A DNA stretch of 64,000 nucleotides, from positions 1-64,000 of the forward strand of contig JAPPIK010000005.1 in assembly GCA_028820655.1 (NCBI GenBank), in the 5' to 3' direction. Every line of letters begins with the position of its first letter. Position 1 is the stretch's first letter. A program made the position numbers and the translations under genes. Of the stretch, positions 37,782 to 46,565 are shown piece after piece. The notes below the pieces were generated by a model, which searched no databases, had not been told where the DNA came from, and saw nothing but the letters and a program-made list of their open reading frames with translations. The DNA comes from Candidatus Poribacteria bacterium (GTDB taxonomy: Bacteria; Poribacteria; WGA-4E; JAJDTR01).

Positions 37782-38831
37782 ATGAAAACGCAGACAGTCG
37801 GTTCGATGACCAGTCGCGAGCGTGTATTGGCGGCGTTACGCCGCGATCCAGTAGACCGAACTCCGGTTTGTAATCCTACTTCGGTTGCTACGGTGGAATT
37901 GATGGATCTCGTAGATGCCCCATTTCCGGAGGCAAATAGAAAACCTGATTTAATGGCGCGTTTGGCAGCAACCGGATATACTGAACTGGGTTTTGATACC
38001 ATCATGCCAGTCTTCACGATTATCCAAGAATCATCCGCGTTAGGCTGCAAGATTCAGTGGGAGCAGAAAGACAATTGGCCCACAGTGAAAATGCGTGAGC
38101 CAATCTGGGAAGACGTTGATGACATCAAAGTTCCGTCAAATTACTTAACTCATCAAGATACCAAATGTGTTCTTGATGCAATCCGGATTCTGAAGAGGGA
38201 ATATGGCGATGAGGTCGCTATCATTGGTAAAACAATGGGCCCTTGGTCGTTGGGCTACCACTGCTTTGGCGTAGAACCTTTCCTGTTATTGTCATTGGAC
38301 GATCCTGGCAAAACTAAGCTTGCACTAGACAGAATGAAGGAAGCCACCATAGAATTCGGGATAGCTCAAATAGAAGCGGGGGCGGATGCGCTGACTTTGC
38401 CGGATCATGCGACAGGAGACTTGGTCAGTGGGGACTATTACAAAAGGTATCTGAGAGATTTGCACACCGAATTTGTCGAACGCATTCCCATACCTTTGAT
38501 TCTTCATATCTGTGGTCGGACGGTGGACCGCATGGAATACATTGCTCAGACGGGGATGGCTGCCTTCCATTATGACTCGAAAAACAAACCTGCCGAATCA
38601 ATGGATGTAGTGAAGAACCGAATCGCTCTGGTAGGAAACATAAATAATCCTGAGACGCTTTTCGCAAAAGAACCTGAGGATGTTCGTCAAGAAGTTCTTA
38701 AAAACCTTGATGCGAGAGTACAGCTTGTTGGCCCAGAGTGCGCGATCCCACTGCAGACGGCTTTAGAGAACCTCAAGGCAATACCTGAAGCTGTACAGGA
38801 CTGGCATCGTGAAAAAGCAGCAATGAATTGA
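37782..38831 (+). CDS. UroD/MtaA/CmuA-family methyltransferase
   Basis: A TIM-barrel protein of the uroporphyrinogen decarboxylase superfamily, 349 residues from the ATG at 37782 (AAGGA upstream). It has the zinc ligands of the corrinoid-dependent methyltransferases rather than the decarboxylase: His and Cys in LILHICGRT and a second Cys in GPECAIP. Such enzymes move methyl groups from methyl-corrinoid proteins to coenzyme M, tetrahydrofolate or other acceptors. Neither a corrinoid protein nor a methyltransferase I is adjacent, so the substrate is open. The N-terminus TSRERVLAALRRDPVDRTPVCNP is typical. Confidence 0.85.
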   Translation: MKTQTVGSMTSRERVLAALRRDPVDRTPVCNPTSVATVELMDLVDAPFPEANRKPDLMARLAATGYTELGFDTIMPVFTIIQESSALGCKIQWEQKDNWPTVKMREPIWEDVDDIKVPSNYLTHQDTKCVLDAIRILKREYGDEVAIIGKTMGPWSLGYHCFGVEPFLLLSLDDPGKTKLALDRMKEATIEFGIAQIEAGADALTLPDHATGDLVSGDYYKRYLRDLHTEFVERIPIPLILHICGRTVDRMEYIAQTGMAAFHYDSKNKPAESMDVVKNRIALVGNINNPETLFAKEPEDVRQEVLKNLDARVQLVGPECAIPLQTALENLKAIPEAVQDWHREKAAMN

Positions 38832-39012
38832 CCTTTTCTGCGAAATCCATTAGATTCTTGCACGGCATACTTAGGTCAAAGGTTTGCCTTTCCGCCCTAA
38901 ATTTGGCGCACTGCTTCCCCAATGAACCCGATTGGATTGGGATTTAGAATGAGAATGGCACGGGAGTGGAGCTATCAAGAAGTGACTCCGTCGAATTTGC
39001 AAAGGAAGATCA

Positions 39013-39972
39013 ATGACAACGAGTCGTTTCATATTTTTCTTGGCTGCTTTCTGGATCGCGTTGCCGTTTGTTAGTTGCACCAGCGAAGAATCAATCTCTG
39101 AAGAGACGCCCTCCCTGTTTTTCCCGAACGCACAGAACTTTGTTTTGAAAAACCTCTCACTCTCAGTAGACGAGGTCTCCTCCATAGAGCGCGCGCTGGG
39201 CGCAAAGCTCAAGTCGAGCGATCTCTCCCCAGCCTTTCATATTGCAACGAACTCTAACAATAAACCGCTAGGTGCGGTTCTGTTTCTCAAAGTTGATGGT
39301 CAACAGGGCGAAATTCGGGGTGGCGTCGGTCTCAACATGCAAGGAAAAGTCGTGCGTGTCGAGATATTGGAGAACGCGGGCACAACTAGCACATTGAATA
39401 GGGAATTTCTCGACCAGTTCACAGGCATGGGAATTGAGAACGTATTTCAAGTGGGAACAGATGTGAAACCTATCGCCGGACATCAGGAGATTTCTCAATC
39501 GGTCGCGCTCTTGCCTCAGAAGGCACTCTTAATGACATATGCGCTGTTTTCCAAGGAGTCGGAGCATATTCCCGAATCGACCGGCGTGCCTGAAGAGCCG
39601 CCTGATGAAGTTTATGAGCCAGAAACACTAATAGAACTGATGGAGATGATGAAGGACGAGTATATTGTAGTTCGTGAGTATTTACGTTCGCCCACCGACC
39701 GAAACGCCGCAATAAAAGCGGCCAAGCAACTTGAATACTATATTGCCTATATTGACTATTTTGAGCCTCCTAACAACCCAAACGAGACTGAAGAATACGC
39801 CTATTTCCAGGATCAATTGTCAACTTCCCTTGCCCGGTTCGTCGACATTCTTGAAATAGAGGGAGCTTCTACCAATAGTAATCATCAGTGGGAAACGATT
39901 TTAGATTTGGTCAATAAAGCACATTTGAGGTTTAGCATAGACGACGTTGACCTGGACGAAGACTTGGACTAG
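39013..39972 (+). CDS. Putative lipoprotein with FMN-binding-like domain, partner of the bc complex
   Basis: The N-terminus is a signal with a possible lipobox (LPFVSC). Residues about 85-180 resemble the FMN-binding domain of RnfG/NosR proteins (GAVLFLKVDGQQGEIRGGVG, VVRVEILENAGTTSTLNREF, FLDQFTG), but the usual covalent FMN site (S/T-G-A-T) reads ISQSV, so the flavin is probably not covalently bound. The C-terminal 110 residues are helical (EYLRSPTDRNAAIKAAKQLEYYIAY) and recall a cytochrome c-prime bundle but have no CxxCH. The gene is 38 bp before the Rieske gene and probably in the same operon, with AAGGAAG as its ribosome-binding site. Confidence 0.6.
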   Translation: MTTSRFIFFLAAFWIALPFVSCTSEESISEETPSLFFPNAQNFVLKNLSLSVDEVSSIERALGAKLKSSDLSPAFHIATNSNNKPLGAVLFLKVDGQQGEIRGGVGLNMQGKVVRVEILENAGTTSTLNREFLDQFTGMGIENVFQVGTDVKPIAGHQEISQSVALLPQKALLMTYALFSKESEHIPESTGVPEEPPDEVYEPETLIELMEMMKDEYIVVREYLRSPTDRNAAIKAAKQLEYYIAYIDYFEPPNNPNETEEYAYFQDQLSTSLARFVDILEIEGASTNSNHQWETILDLVNKAHLRFSIDDVDLDEDLD

Positions 39973-40010
39973 TAGTAAAAGCGTGCAAAACATACTAGGA
40001 GAAGCCCCCG

Positions 40011-40499
40011 ATGAATCTTCATGCGGACAAAGCTGAATCGTCCCCGCGGCGTTCTTTCGTCAAGGCAAGCCTATTTTTCATCGGCGGTCTAATAAATACA
40101 GTTATTGCGGTACCGCTTTTGGGCTTTGCAATCCTGCCCGCCTTGCGGAATAAGCCTAGGAAATTTGTCGTCTTGGGAATCGTTGACCTCCTCAAAGGAA
40201 GCCGATACAAGAAAGTGAATTACACATTTCAGTCTAAAGACGGGTGGGTAAAAACCAACAAGAAACGTTCAGTCTACGTGACGGATACCGGAAATGGAAA
40301 CTTTGTCGTCTTTTCGAGGGTTTGTTCCCACCTAAATTGTCTCGTTCGATGGGAAGAATCGAAACGACAGTTTCTGTGTCCATGCCATGGAGGCGTGTTT
40401 GATGAAGAGGGTGACGTAGTGGAAGGACCGCCACCAAAAGCCTTGGAAAGGTTGCCTGTCAAAGTAGAAGACGGTGTCTTATATGTCAAGGAGACTTAA
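40011..40499 (+). CDS. Rieske iron-sulfur subunit of a cytochrome bc complex
   Basis: A 162-residue protein with one N-terminal membrane helix (about 19-44) and a Rieske domain with CSHLNC and CPCHGG, the two cluster-ligand loops with the extra disulfide cysteines of bc-type proteins. It passes electrons from quinol at the cytochrome b Qo site to a c-type acceptor in the periplasm. AGGAGA precedes the ATG, and the cytochrome b gene starts three bases after its stop codon. Confidence 0.95.
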   Translation: MNLHADKAESSPRRSFVKASLFFIGGLINTVIAVPLLGFAILPALRNKPRKFVVLGIVDLLKGSRYKKVNYTFQSKDGWVKTNKKRSVYVTDTGNGNFVVFSRVCSHLNCLVRWEESKRQFLCPCHGGVFDEEGDVVEGPPPKALERLPVKVEDGVLYVKET

Positions 40500-40502
40500 C
40501 GA

Positions 40503-41654
40503 TTGAAGCGGAAGATTGTTGAATTTTTCGAGGAGCGCATTCCATTACGCTCAATCGAAGAGCACATGAAAAAGCCTTTGCCGAGGCACATCAATTGGAT
40601 GTTTTCACTCGGTGCCATGGCACTGTTTTTGTTGGTACTGCAGGCCGCGACCGGGGCTTTTTTAGCGATCTACTATTCTCCGTCTCCAGACCACGCCTAC
40701 AATTCTCTGACGTATATCCGCAACGAAGTGCCTTTTGGCAACTTTATACGTGGACTACATCATTGGGGTGCGAGCGCCTTGGTAATAGTAGTGTTCTTGC
40801 ACTTGTTACGGGTCGTGATTTACGACTCTTACAAAGCGCCACGCGAATTGACATGGCTTGTCGGTGTATTGCTACTCTTGGTTGTTTTGGGATTCGGGTT
40901 TACCGGCTACCTCTTACCGTGGGATCAGAAGGCTTACTGGGCTACCGTGGTGGGCGCAAAAATCGCAAGCACTGTCCCCATCATCGGCGATGCTGTCGGT
41001 AAAATCCTGCGAGGCGGAGAGGAAGTGGGTGCGGTAACGCTGGCTCGTTTCTATGCAATCCACACGATTTGGCTACCGTGGATTGTATTTGGACTGGTTG
41101 GTTTACATCTTTTATTGGTTCGCCATCTTGGCTCGTCCGGTTTGCCAAAAAATTCACCCGAGGACATGGATACGGGCAAACCCTTCTACCCCAATCAGCT
41201 CTTTGAAGACGGCGTGGCGATTCTTATTCTCTTCAGCGTGCTAGTGGCAATGGCACTGGTCGTTCCCGTGCCCACGGAAGAGATTGCTGATCCGACTGAT
41301 GCTTCATACGATCCTCGTCCGGAGTGGTACTTCCTCTTCTTGTTTCAATTGCTCAAATATTTCGAGGGACCGCTTGAAGTGTTTGGGACTTTCGTTATTC
41401 CTACCGTTGCGATTCTTCTTCTTTTCTTGGTTCCTTTTCTATCTCGTAAGGAGAGATTACCCATTCGTAAACGCCCTGTTGCCCTAACAATCACCAGCCT
41501 GTCGGTTCTGTCGCTAGTCTCTCTCACAATTCTTGGAATCCGGTCACCCAAGCTGAATTCTACTGCCACTGCAGCACCTGAAACTGAGCAAACGGAAGCA
41601 CCAAGTTCGGCTGGTACCGAGGTATTTGACTTCCGACTTGAAGAGGGCGATTAA
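40503..41654 (+). CDS. Cytochrome b of a bc complex (fused b6/subunit IV type)
   Basis: A 383-residue membrane protein with both the haem-binding four-helix half and the C-terminal half. Haem ligands lie in RGLHHWGASALVIVVFLHLLR and FYAIHTIWLPWIVFGLVGLHLLLVRH. The Qo-site motif PEWY is seen in PRPEWYFLFLFQ. The start is TTG, with AAGGAG ten bases upstream; the N-terminal phrase EERIPLRSIEEHMKKPLPRHINW matches the family, so a later ATG is unlikely. There is no cytochrome c1 gene. The C-terminus has a 30-residue acidic tail. Confidence 0.95.
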   Translation: MKRKIVEFFEERIPLRSIEEHMKKPLPRHINWMFSLGAMALFLLVLQAATGAFLAIYYSPSPDHAYNSLTYIRNEVPFGNFIRGLHHWGASALVIVVFLHLLRVVIYDSYKAPRELTWLVGVLLLLVVLGFGFTGYLLPWDQKAYWATVVGAKIASTVPIIGDAVGKILRGGEEVGAVTLARFYAIHTIWLPWIVFGLVGLHLLLVRHLGSSGLPKNSPEDMDTGKPFYPNQLFEDGVAILILFSVLVAMALVVPVPTEEIADPTDASYDPRPEWYFLFLFQLLKYFEGPLEVFGTFVIPTVAILLLFLVPFLSRKERLPIRKRPVALTITSLSVLSLVSLTILGIRSPKLNSTATAAPETEQTEAPSSAGTEVFDFRLEEGD

Positions 41655-41858
41655 ATGTCCCAATCTTTTTTATGTCTTCTAAGTCAGGCCAACCATTTGG
41701 TGTGAAAATCCGTGTTTAGAAGGGACTCCAAACGGTGAAGGCACTGCATTAAGTGCACTCGGTAGACGGTCGTATTGGTTTTATTCATTTGTTCGGATAC
41801 TTCAACACAATCTTTTGTCTCTGTTTTCAAGGATGTGGCTTCCATCGGAAACCCATTT

Positions 41859-43151
41859 TTACATCACCGTCCCGGGCATTATTGCTGCACCTTTAGGGAT
41901 TATGACGATTCCTTCACGGATATAGTAATCCTCTCCATCGAAGTCGCATTTCTGCTCAGTGTTCGCGATAATTGAATCTTCGCCCACGCGTGCATTCTTG
42001 TCGATGATAGCTCCTCGAATCAAGCAACCTCTCCCTACACCAATGTTAGGAATGCCGGCCTTCTGATTCTTGGATTTCTGTTCGTCTGTCTCATAGAAAT
42101 CAGCTCCCATTAGGATAGACTGGTAAACTCGGGTTCGTGCGGAGATAACAGTGCGAATTCCCACAATCGAGCGATCTATTTCAGAATCATCAATAATCGA
42201 CCCTTCGGAAAGGATTGAGGACCGAACGCTACTATTGTTTACTTTCGTGCTCGGAAGATGTCGACGGTGAGTGAATATCGGCGTCTGTTCATCGTAAAAG
42301 TTAAATTGTGGCGTCGCATCAGTGAGTCTGATATGTGCTTGATAGAACGCCTGAATGGTCCCGATGTCTTCCCAATAGCCATCAAAAAAGTAAGCGAACA
42401 CCCGGTGCTTATGGATGCAGTTTGGGATGATGTCCACGCCAAAGTCAACGTGCGACTCATTTGAAAGCACTTGATCCAAGAGTGCACGATTGAAGATGTA
42501 GATTCCCATCGAAGCAATGTGTTGTCTGCCACGCGGGTCAATTCCTCTTGAGATGAATGTCTTCTCTGGAACTGCTAGCCGCTGGAGCTCCTCCTCCGTC
42601 CGTGGCTTTTCCACAAAATCGGTGATTTGACCGTCATTGTCGGTTTGCAAAATTCCAAAGCCGCCGGTATTTTCCTTATCGACCGGAATAACGGAGATAG
42701 TGACGTCCGCCCGTGATTCAACATGCACATCCAACATCTTGCGATAGTCCATGCGGTATAGCTGGTCGCCAGCAAGAATGAGTACAAATTCATCCGTAAA
42801 CCTCGGACTAATGATGTACGATTCGTTTTGCCGCACAGCGTCAGCAGTCCCTTGGTACCATGCCTCACCATCAAACGTCTGCTGGGCAGCCAGCACCTGC
42901 ACAAATCCGCGACGATAAGAATCAAATCGGTAGGTTTGGGCAATGTGACGATTCAATGACACTGAATTGAACTGAGTCAGGATGAAAATCCGCTCCATTC
43001 CGGAGTGTAGACAATTGCTCACCGGTATATCGACAAGTCTGAATTTGCCAGCGATTGGCACGCTCGGTTTCGCTCTTTCCCTGGTTAGAGGAAACAGACG
43101 TGCTCCTCTACCACCTCCGAGGATGACCGCAATTACCTTGTCTTCGTTCAT
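41859..43151 (-). CDS. glgC: Glucose-1-phosphate adenylyltransferase GlgC
   Basis: GlgC makes ADP-glucose for glycogen synthesis. The N-terminal nucleotide loop AVILGGGRGARLFPLTRERAKPSVPIAG, RLVDIPVSNCLHSG, the EAWYQGTADAV catalytic region and the C-terminal left-handed beta-helix are present over 430 residues. It contains the common EDSII and YEDIGTI-like motifs. No other glycogen genes are adjacent. Confidence 0.96.
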   Translation of the reverse strand: MNEDKVIAVILGGGRGARLFPLTRERAKPSVPIAGKFRLVDIPVSNCLHSGMERIFILTQFNSVSLNRHIAQTYRFDSYRRGFVQVLAAQQTFDGEAWYQGTADAVRQNESYIISPRFTDEFVLILAGDQLYRMDYRKMLDVHVESRADVTISVIPVDKENTGGFGILQTDNDGQITDFVEKPRTEEELQRLAVPEKTFISRGIDPRGRQHIASMGIYIFNRALLDQVLSNESHVDFGVDIIPNCIHKHRVFAYFFDGYWEDIGTIQAFYQAHIRLTDATPQFNFYDEQTPIFTHRRHLPSTKVNNSSVRSSILSEGSIIDDSEIDRSIVGIRTVISARTRVYQSILMGADFYETDEQKSKNQKAGIPNIGVGRGCLIRGAIIDKNARVGEDSIIANTEQKCDFDGEDYYIREGIVIIPKGAAIMPGTVM

Positions 43152-43282
43152 AAACTATCCCGTTCGATTTATTGAGCGATGGCATACTAGTGCGGTTCCC
43201 TATCGCGTGAAAATCGGGAGAATCGCAAATCTTCTGAAATCGACACTCTTCAACCCGAGTGGTGAATTTCACCATCATTCCC

Positions 43283-43870
43283 CTATAGCGTCCCTTTCGT
43301 CGAAAGCACCCCGCTGACGCGAGTATCTATCCGTGTGGCGAAATCAAGTGCCTTTGCAAATGATTTGAAGATGGCTTCGATGATATGGTGGTGATTTGTT
43401 CCGTAAGGAACATTGATGTGGAGCGTTGTTCCACTGTGATTCACAAATCCGTGGAAGAATTCTTCTACCAATTCGATATCGAATTCGCCCACTTTACCGT
43501 GACGCAGCGGGGTGTCGTGGCGAAAAAATGGCCGTCCGCACAAGTCCAAACTAATGTGGGCAAGTGCTTCATACATCGGCACGGACGAATTTCCGAAGCG
43601 GCGCATTCCAACTTTGTCGCCAACCGCACGGTTAAACGCCTCGCCTAAACAGATGCCCACATCCTCCACCGTGTGATGGGCATCCACATGAAGATCGCCG
43701 GTTGCATCCACCGTGAGATCAAAGAAACCATGCTTGGCAAAAAGTTCAAGCATGTGGTTCAAGAAGCCTACCCCCGTGTCGATTTTGGATTTGCCGGTAC
43801 CATCGATGTTCAAATTCAACTTGATTTGTGTTTCACGTGTTTCACGTGTGATTTCAACTTCCCTCTTCAC
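43283..43870 (-). CDS. hisB: Imidazoleglycerol-phosphate dehydratase HisB
   Basis: HisB dehydrates imidazoleglycerol phosphate in histidine synthesis. The 195-residue chain has the paired HHTVEDVGI and NHHHIIEAIFK motifs that bind the metal pair, and TGVGFLNHMLELFAKHG at the start. The start is GTG with AAGGAAG upstream. No other his gene is nearby, so the histidine pathway is dispersed in this genome. The leader carries a 7-bp inverted repeat at 43912-43928. Confidence 0.96.
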   Translation of the reverse strand: MKREVEITRETRETQIKLNLNIDGTGKSKIDTGVGFLNHMLELFAKHGFFDLTVDATGDLHVDAHHTVEDVGICLGEAFNRAVGDKVGMRRFGNSSVPMYEALAHISLDLCGRPFFRHDTPLRHGKVGEFDIELVEEFFHGFVNHSGTTLHINVPYGTNHHHIIEAIFKSFAKALDFATRIDTRVSGVLSTKGTL

Positions 43871-43924
43871 GATTGGTCTTCCTTACTGTTTTTATCGAAA
43901 TCGGATGTATTAACTTTCTAAGAA

Positions 43925-43953
43925 AGTTTAGCATAAGGGCAAAGCGCACACAA
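43925..43953 (-). promoter_or_regulatory. Possible hisB promoter overlapping an inverted repeat
   Basis: On the minus strand TTGTGT (43948-43953) and TAAACT (43925-43930) are separated by 17 bp. The -10 overlaps the 7-bp palindrome at 43912-43928, which could be an operator. The -35 is weak. Confidence 0.3.
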
Positions 43954-44122
43954 GTGCAAATCACGGTCGGATTTGTGCTCCGGGCCGGACTATGATATAC
44001 TTCAATCTGTCAATTGACTGCAATGGTTAGGCAGCCAAGACCCAATGAATTGGACGCATTTTCCTTGCGCGGTCAACGCCTTTAATACTAAGTACCGAGA
44101 TGAATAACAGGAAAAAGGACGG

Positions 44123-45544
44123 ATGGAAATGTTGCGAATTTTTTCAACACGGCTTGTTTGGACGACTGTGGTTATCTGGTTGGTTGTTGAAAGTGTGATC
44201 ACGATTGACGTCACTGCGCAGGCCCGCCGGATGCGACGTAACCGCGTAGTAATGCCTCAACAACGCCAAGAGATACCAAAGACGATTGTAACAACCGGCG
44301 TAACCGACAACCTTCTAGAGATTGCGCGGAATCTGTGCAGCCAAACTCAAAACCCCATGATAGATTTCGTGTTCATTATTGATGGGAGTCGAAACATGAT
44401 GGATAGCATATCCGCAATCGGAGACAAACTCGTTGATGTTGCTGACATATTCGAGGAAAACCTGACTGATTATCAATTCGCCCAAGCCTCGTTCGAGAAA
44501 ATCGCAGGCACATCCAAAATATCGGTGCAATCATTTGAAAGCGATCTGGTTGCCAGCCAAGCATGGTTCCGTAAATTGAAAATGTCACGAAGCGCCGAGA
44601 CCGGATACGGACTTGATGCAATACTACAGACGGTAAGGGAGACTGACTTTCGACAGGAGGCTCTAAAACATCTATTGGTAGTGACCGATTCACGGTTGCA
44701 GACCGCCTGGACCGTGGACAAGGCGAAAGACAAAATCGTAAAGGAAATCGTCAACCTATGCATTCAGGACAACATACATGTCAACATCATCGGCACGAGC
44801 GAAACCGCGCAGATGCAATTGACTGCAAAGACCGGAGGCAAATTCTACGCTATTTCCGGCCATACGAAGCAGGGGATAAAATATGTCAACTCGGGTGACC
44901 TAGACAAGTCAATTCTCAAGATTGAAGGCGTTTTCAAGCTAACCGCAGAACACATCGCCGCGACAGTGAAGCGACCTGCCGATGTTGTTTTCATGTTTGA
45001 CTCAAGCTTAAGCATGGCGGCAAAATCCGACAAAACCAAAACTAACAGAATCTGTAAGGGAATCGATGGGTTGGCAAATATCTTAACTTCGGCTGGAATC
45101 GATTACCGATTCGGAGTTGTTCGATTTTGGTCAGCAATTGGTAGCGGTGAAAGCGTCACAGTCTTTTCCAAGCCGCCACTAAACACCGAGCAGGTAAAAC
45201 GGCTTTTTCGCGCACCCAAACAGGGCGACAAACATCTCCTCGGAGCAGTCATAAAAAGTGTGCCGAAAATTAAAACTCCCGCAGATCGCAAGCTTGTCCT
45301 TGTGATTGTCACAGATGGGTCGTCGCGGCATCGCGCAGAAAAGGGGAATTCTGTGGATTACGCCATCGGTGTCTGTCGGAAGGCTGGCGCTCAAGTGAAT
45401 GTCATCGGAGAATCTTCGATGAGTATCCATTCCTATAAGGGGCGATTTGGCGGTCGTGCGACTTCTCCTTCTGTTGAATTTCAAAAACGCGTTGCTGAAG
45501 TCACAAACGGCGTACATTACGTTATGCCCGGTGACTCCGACTAG
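44123..45544 (+). CDS. Secreted protein with two von Willebrand A domains (paralogue 1)
   Basis: A signal/anchor helix lies near residues 9-30, followed by a basic linker. Two VWA domains then follow. The first has FIIDGSRNM at about 85-93, where the MIDAS motif DxSxS is broken at its last Ser (Asn). The second has the intact DSSLS at 293-297 and the partner VIVTDGSS. The VWA fold usually binds a divalent metal and a protein ligand. Nearly every segment is repeated in the two following genes, showing a tandem triplication. AAGGAC lies just before the first ATG; a second ATG at 44129 is equally possible. Function unknown. Confidence 0.85.
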   Translation: MEMLRIFSTRLVWTTVVIWLVVESVITIDVTAQARRMRRNRVVMPQQRQEIPKTIVTTGVTDNLLEIARNLCSQTQNPMIDFVFIIDGSRNMMDSISAIGDKLVDVADIFEENLTDYQFAQASFEKIAGTSKISVQSFESDLVASQAWFRKLKMSRSAETGYGLDAILQTVRETDFRQEALKHLLVVTDSRLQTAWTVDKAKDKIVKEIVNLCIQDNIHVNIIGTSETAQMQLTAKTGGKFYAISGHTKQGIKYVNSGDLDKSILKIEGVFKLTAEHIAATVKRPADVVFMFDSSLSMAAKSDKTKTNRICKGIDGLANILTSAGIDYRFGVVRFWSAIGSGESVTVFSKPPLNTEQVKRLFRAPKQGDKHLLGAVIKSVPKIKTPADRKLVLVIVTDGSSRHRAEKGNSVDYAIGVCRKAGAQVNVIGESSMSIHSYKGRFGGRATSPSVEFQKRVAEVTNGVHYVMPGDSD

Positions 45545-46565
45545 CGCTTTAATCGGTGCCGCATGTTCAAGTATAACGCGACACGAGTCTAGAGAATTCA
45601 GCCCTGTGGTAAGAGACATCACTCCGTAAATCGGGTTGAAAGCTACTCCCCGCCACTTCATACCTAATCTGTCCTCTGCATTTGAACTGCGATTTGGACA
45701 CTCTCATACGACAGAAAGTCCCGGTCTCACGGCTAACCTTCAATTCAAGTCAAAGAACGCACCATAAACGGATGATTGGTTTGCTTTCCGTTTGTGTTAT
45801 CAAGGGTCAGCGCCCCGCGGCGATTGCCTGCCTCTAGTTTTGAAGCCTTGTGTCTCAACCCTCCCATCTCCCTGTTCAATCCCGTAATCCATTTCAATCT
45901 ATCAAATCAATCGCCTCCACCTTTCCCCCAAGTGAACACTGTCAGTTTAAGAATTTGATCTGTTTAATTGCCACTGGCACCCGGTCTTTCTTCATGTTGA
46001 CTGGCTATAATCGCCCCGCGGAAACAGATGTCTCCCATGCACCACGTAGTGCAACACGACAGAATTCGCTGACCCATGCTGTGCACCTTACAGTAATAAC
46101 TGTACTCTGTTGTCGGTAATATTGGATGCCCACGAATGGCCTAGAAGTTGCATGGCATAAGGGATTAGAGAAAGACGGCACCATCACAAGGGAGAGCATT
46201 CGGGCCCGAAAATAGTATTTAAAATGTACTATAACGCTTTTGACACTGGTCGTCGAACACAGAATGGAGACAACCTTTTCCGAGCAGTGATTGTTTGGTC
46301 GCAGTTGTTTAATCACATCCACAACAACCCACTGTAGATGTTCAGATCCCAATCATTAGTGTCTAGAAAATGGTATTCTCGTCCAATAATTCACATCACT
46401 GTTAAACATCGAACATCAAGCTAGTCAAATCCTAGAGGGGTCAATTTAAGGTTTTCTGTTGTCGGATTGCGCTCCGACATGATGTGCTAATTCAGTATTG
46501 AAATCGACCTTCAGAATCAGTTAATTCAAATCAGGAAATGTAGCCACATGACAAGGGAAGGTCAC
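45545..46565. other. Long gap between the first and second VWA paralogues
   Basis: About 1 kb without a convincing gene; the ORFs seen are short and lack ribosome-binding sites. A perfect 7-bp hairpin (46460-46479, TGTCGGA/TCCGACA) lies about 85 bp before paralogue 2. A similar phrase, GTCGGATTTGTGCTCCG, is found at 43967-43983 before paralogue 1. They may be related operators or leftover repeats. Confidence 0.5.

Noticed and set aside
45545-46565. Several short ORFs between VWA paralogues 1 and 2
   Set aside because: They overlap in different frames, lack ribosome-binding sites and show no resemblance to VWA remnants.
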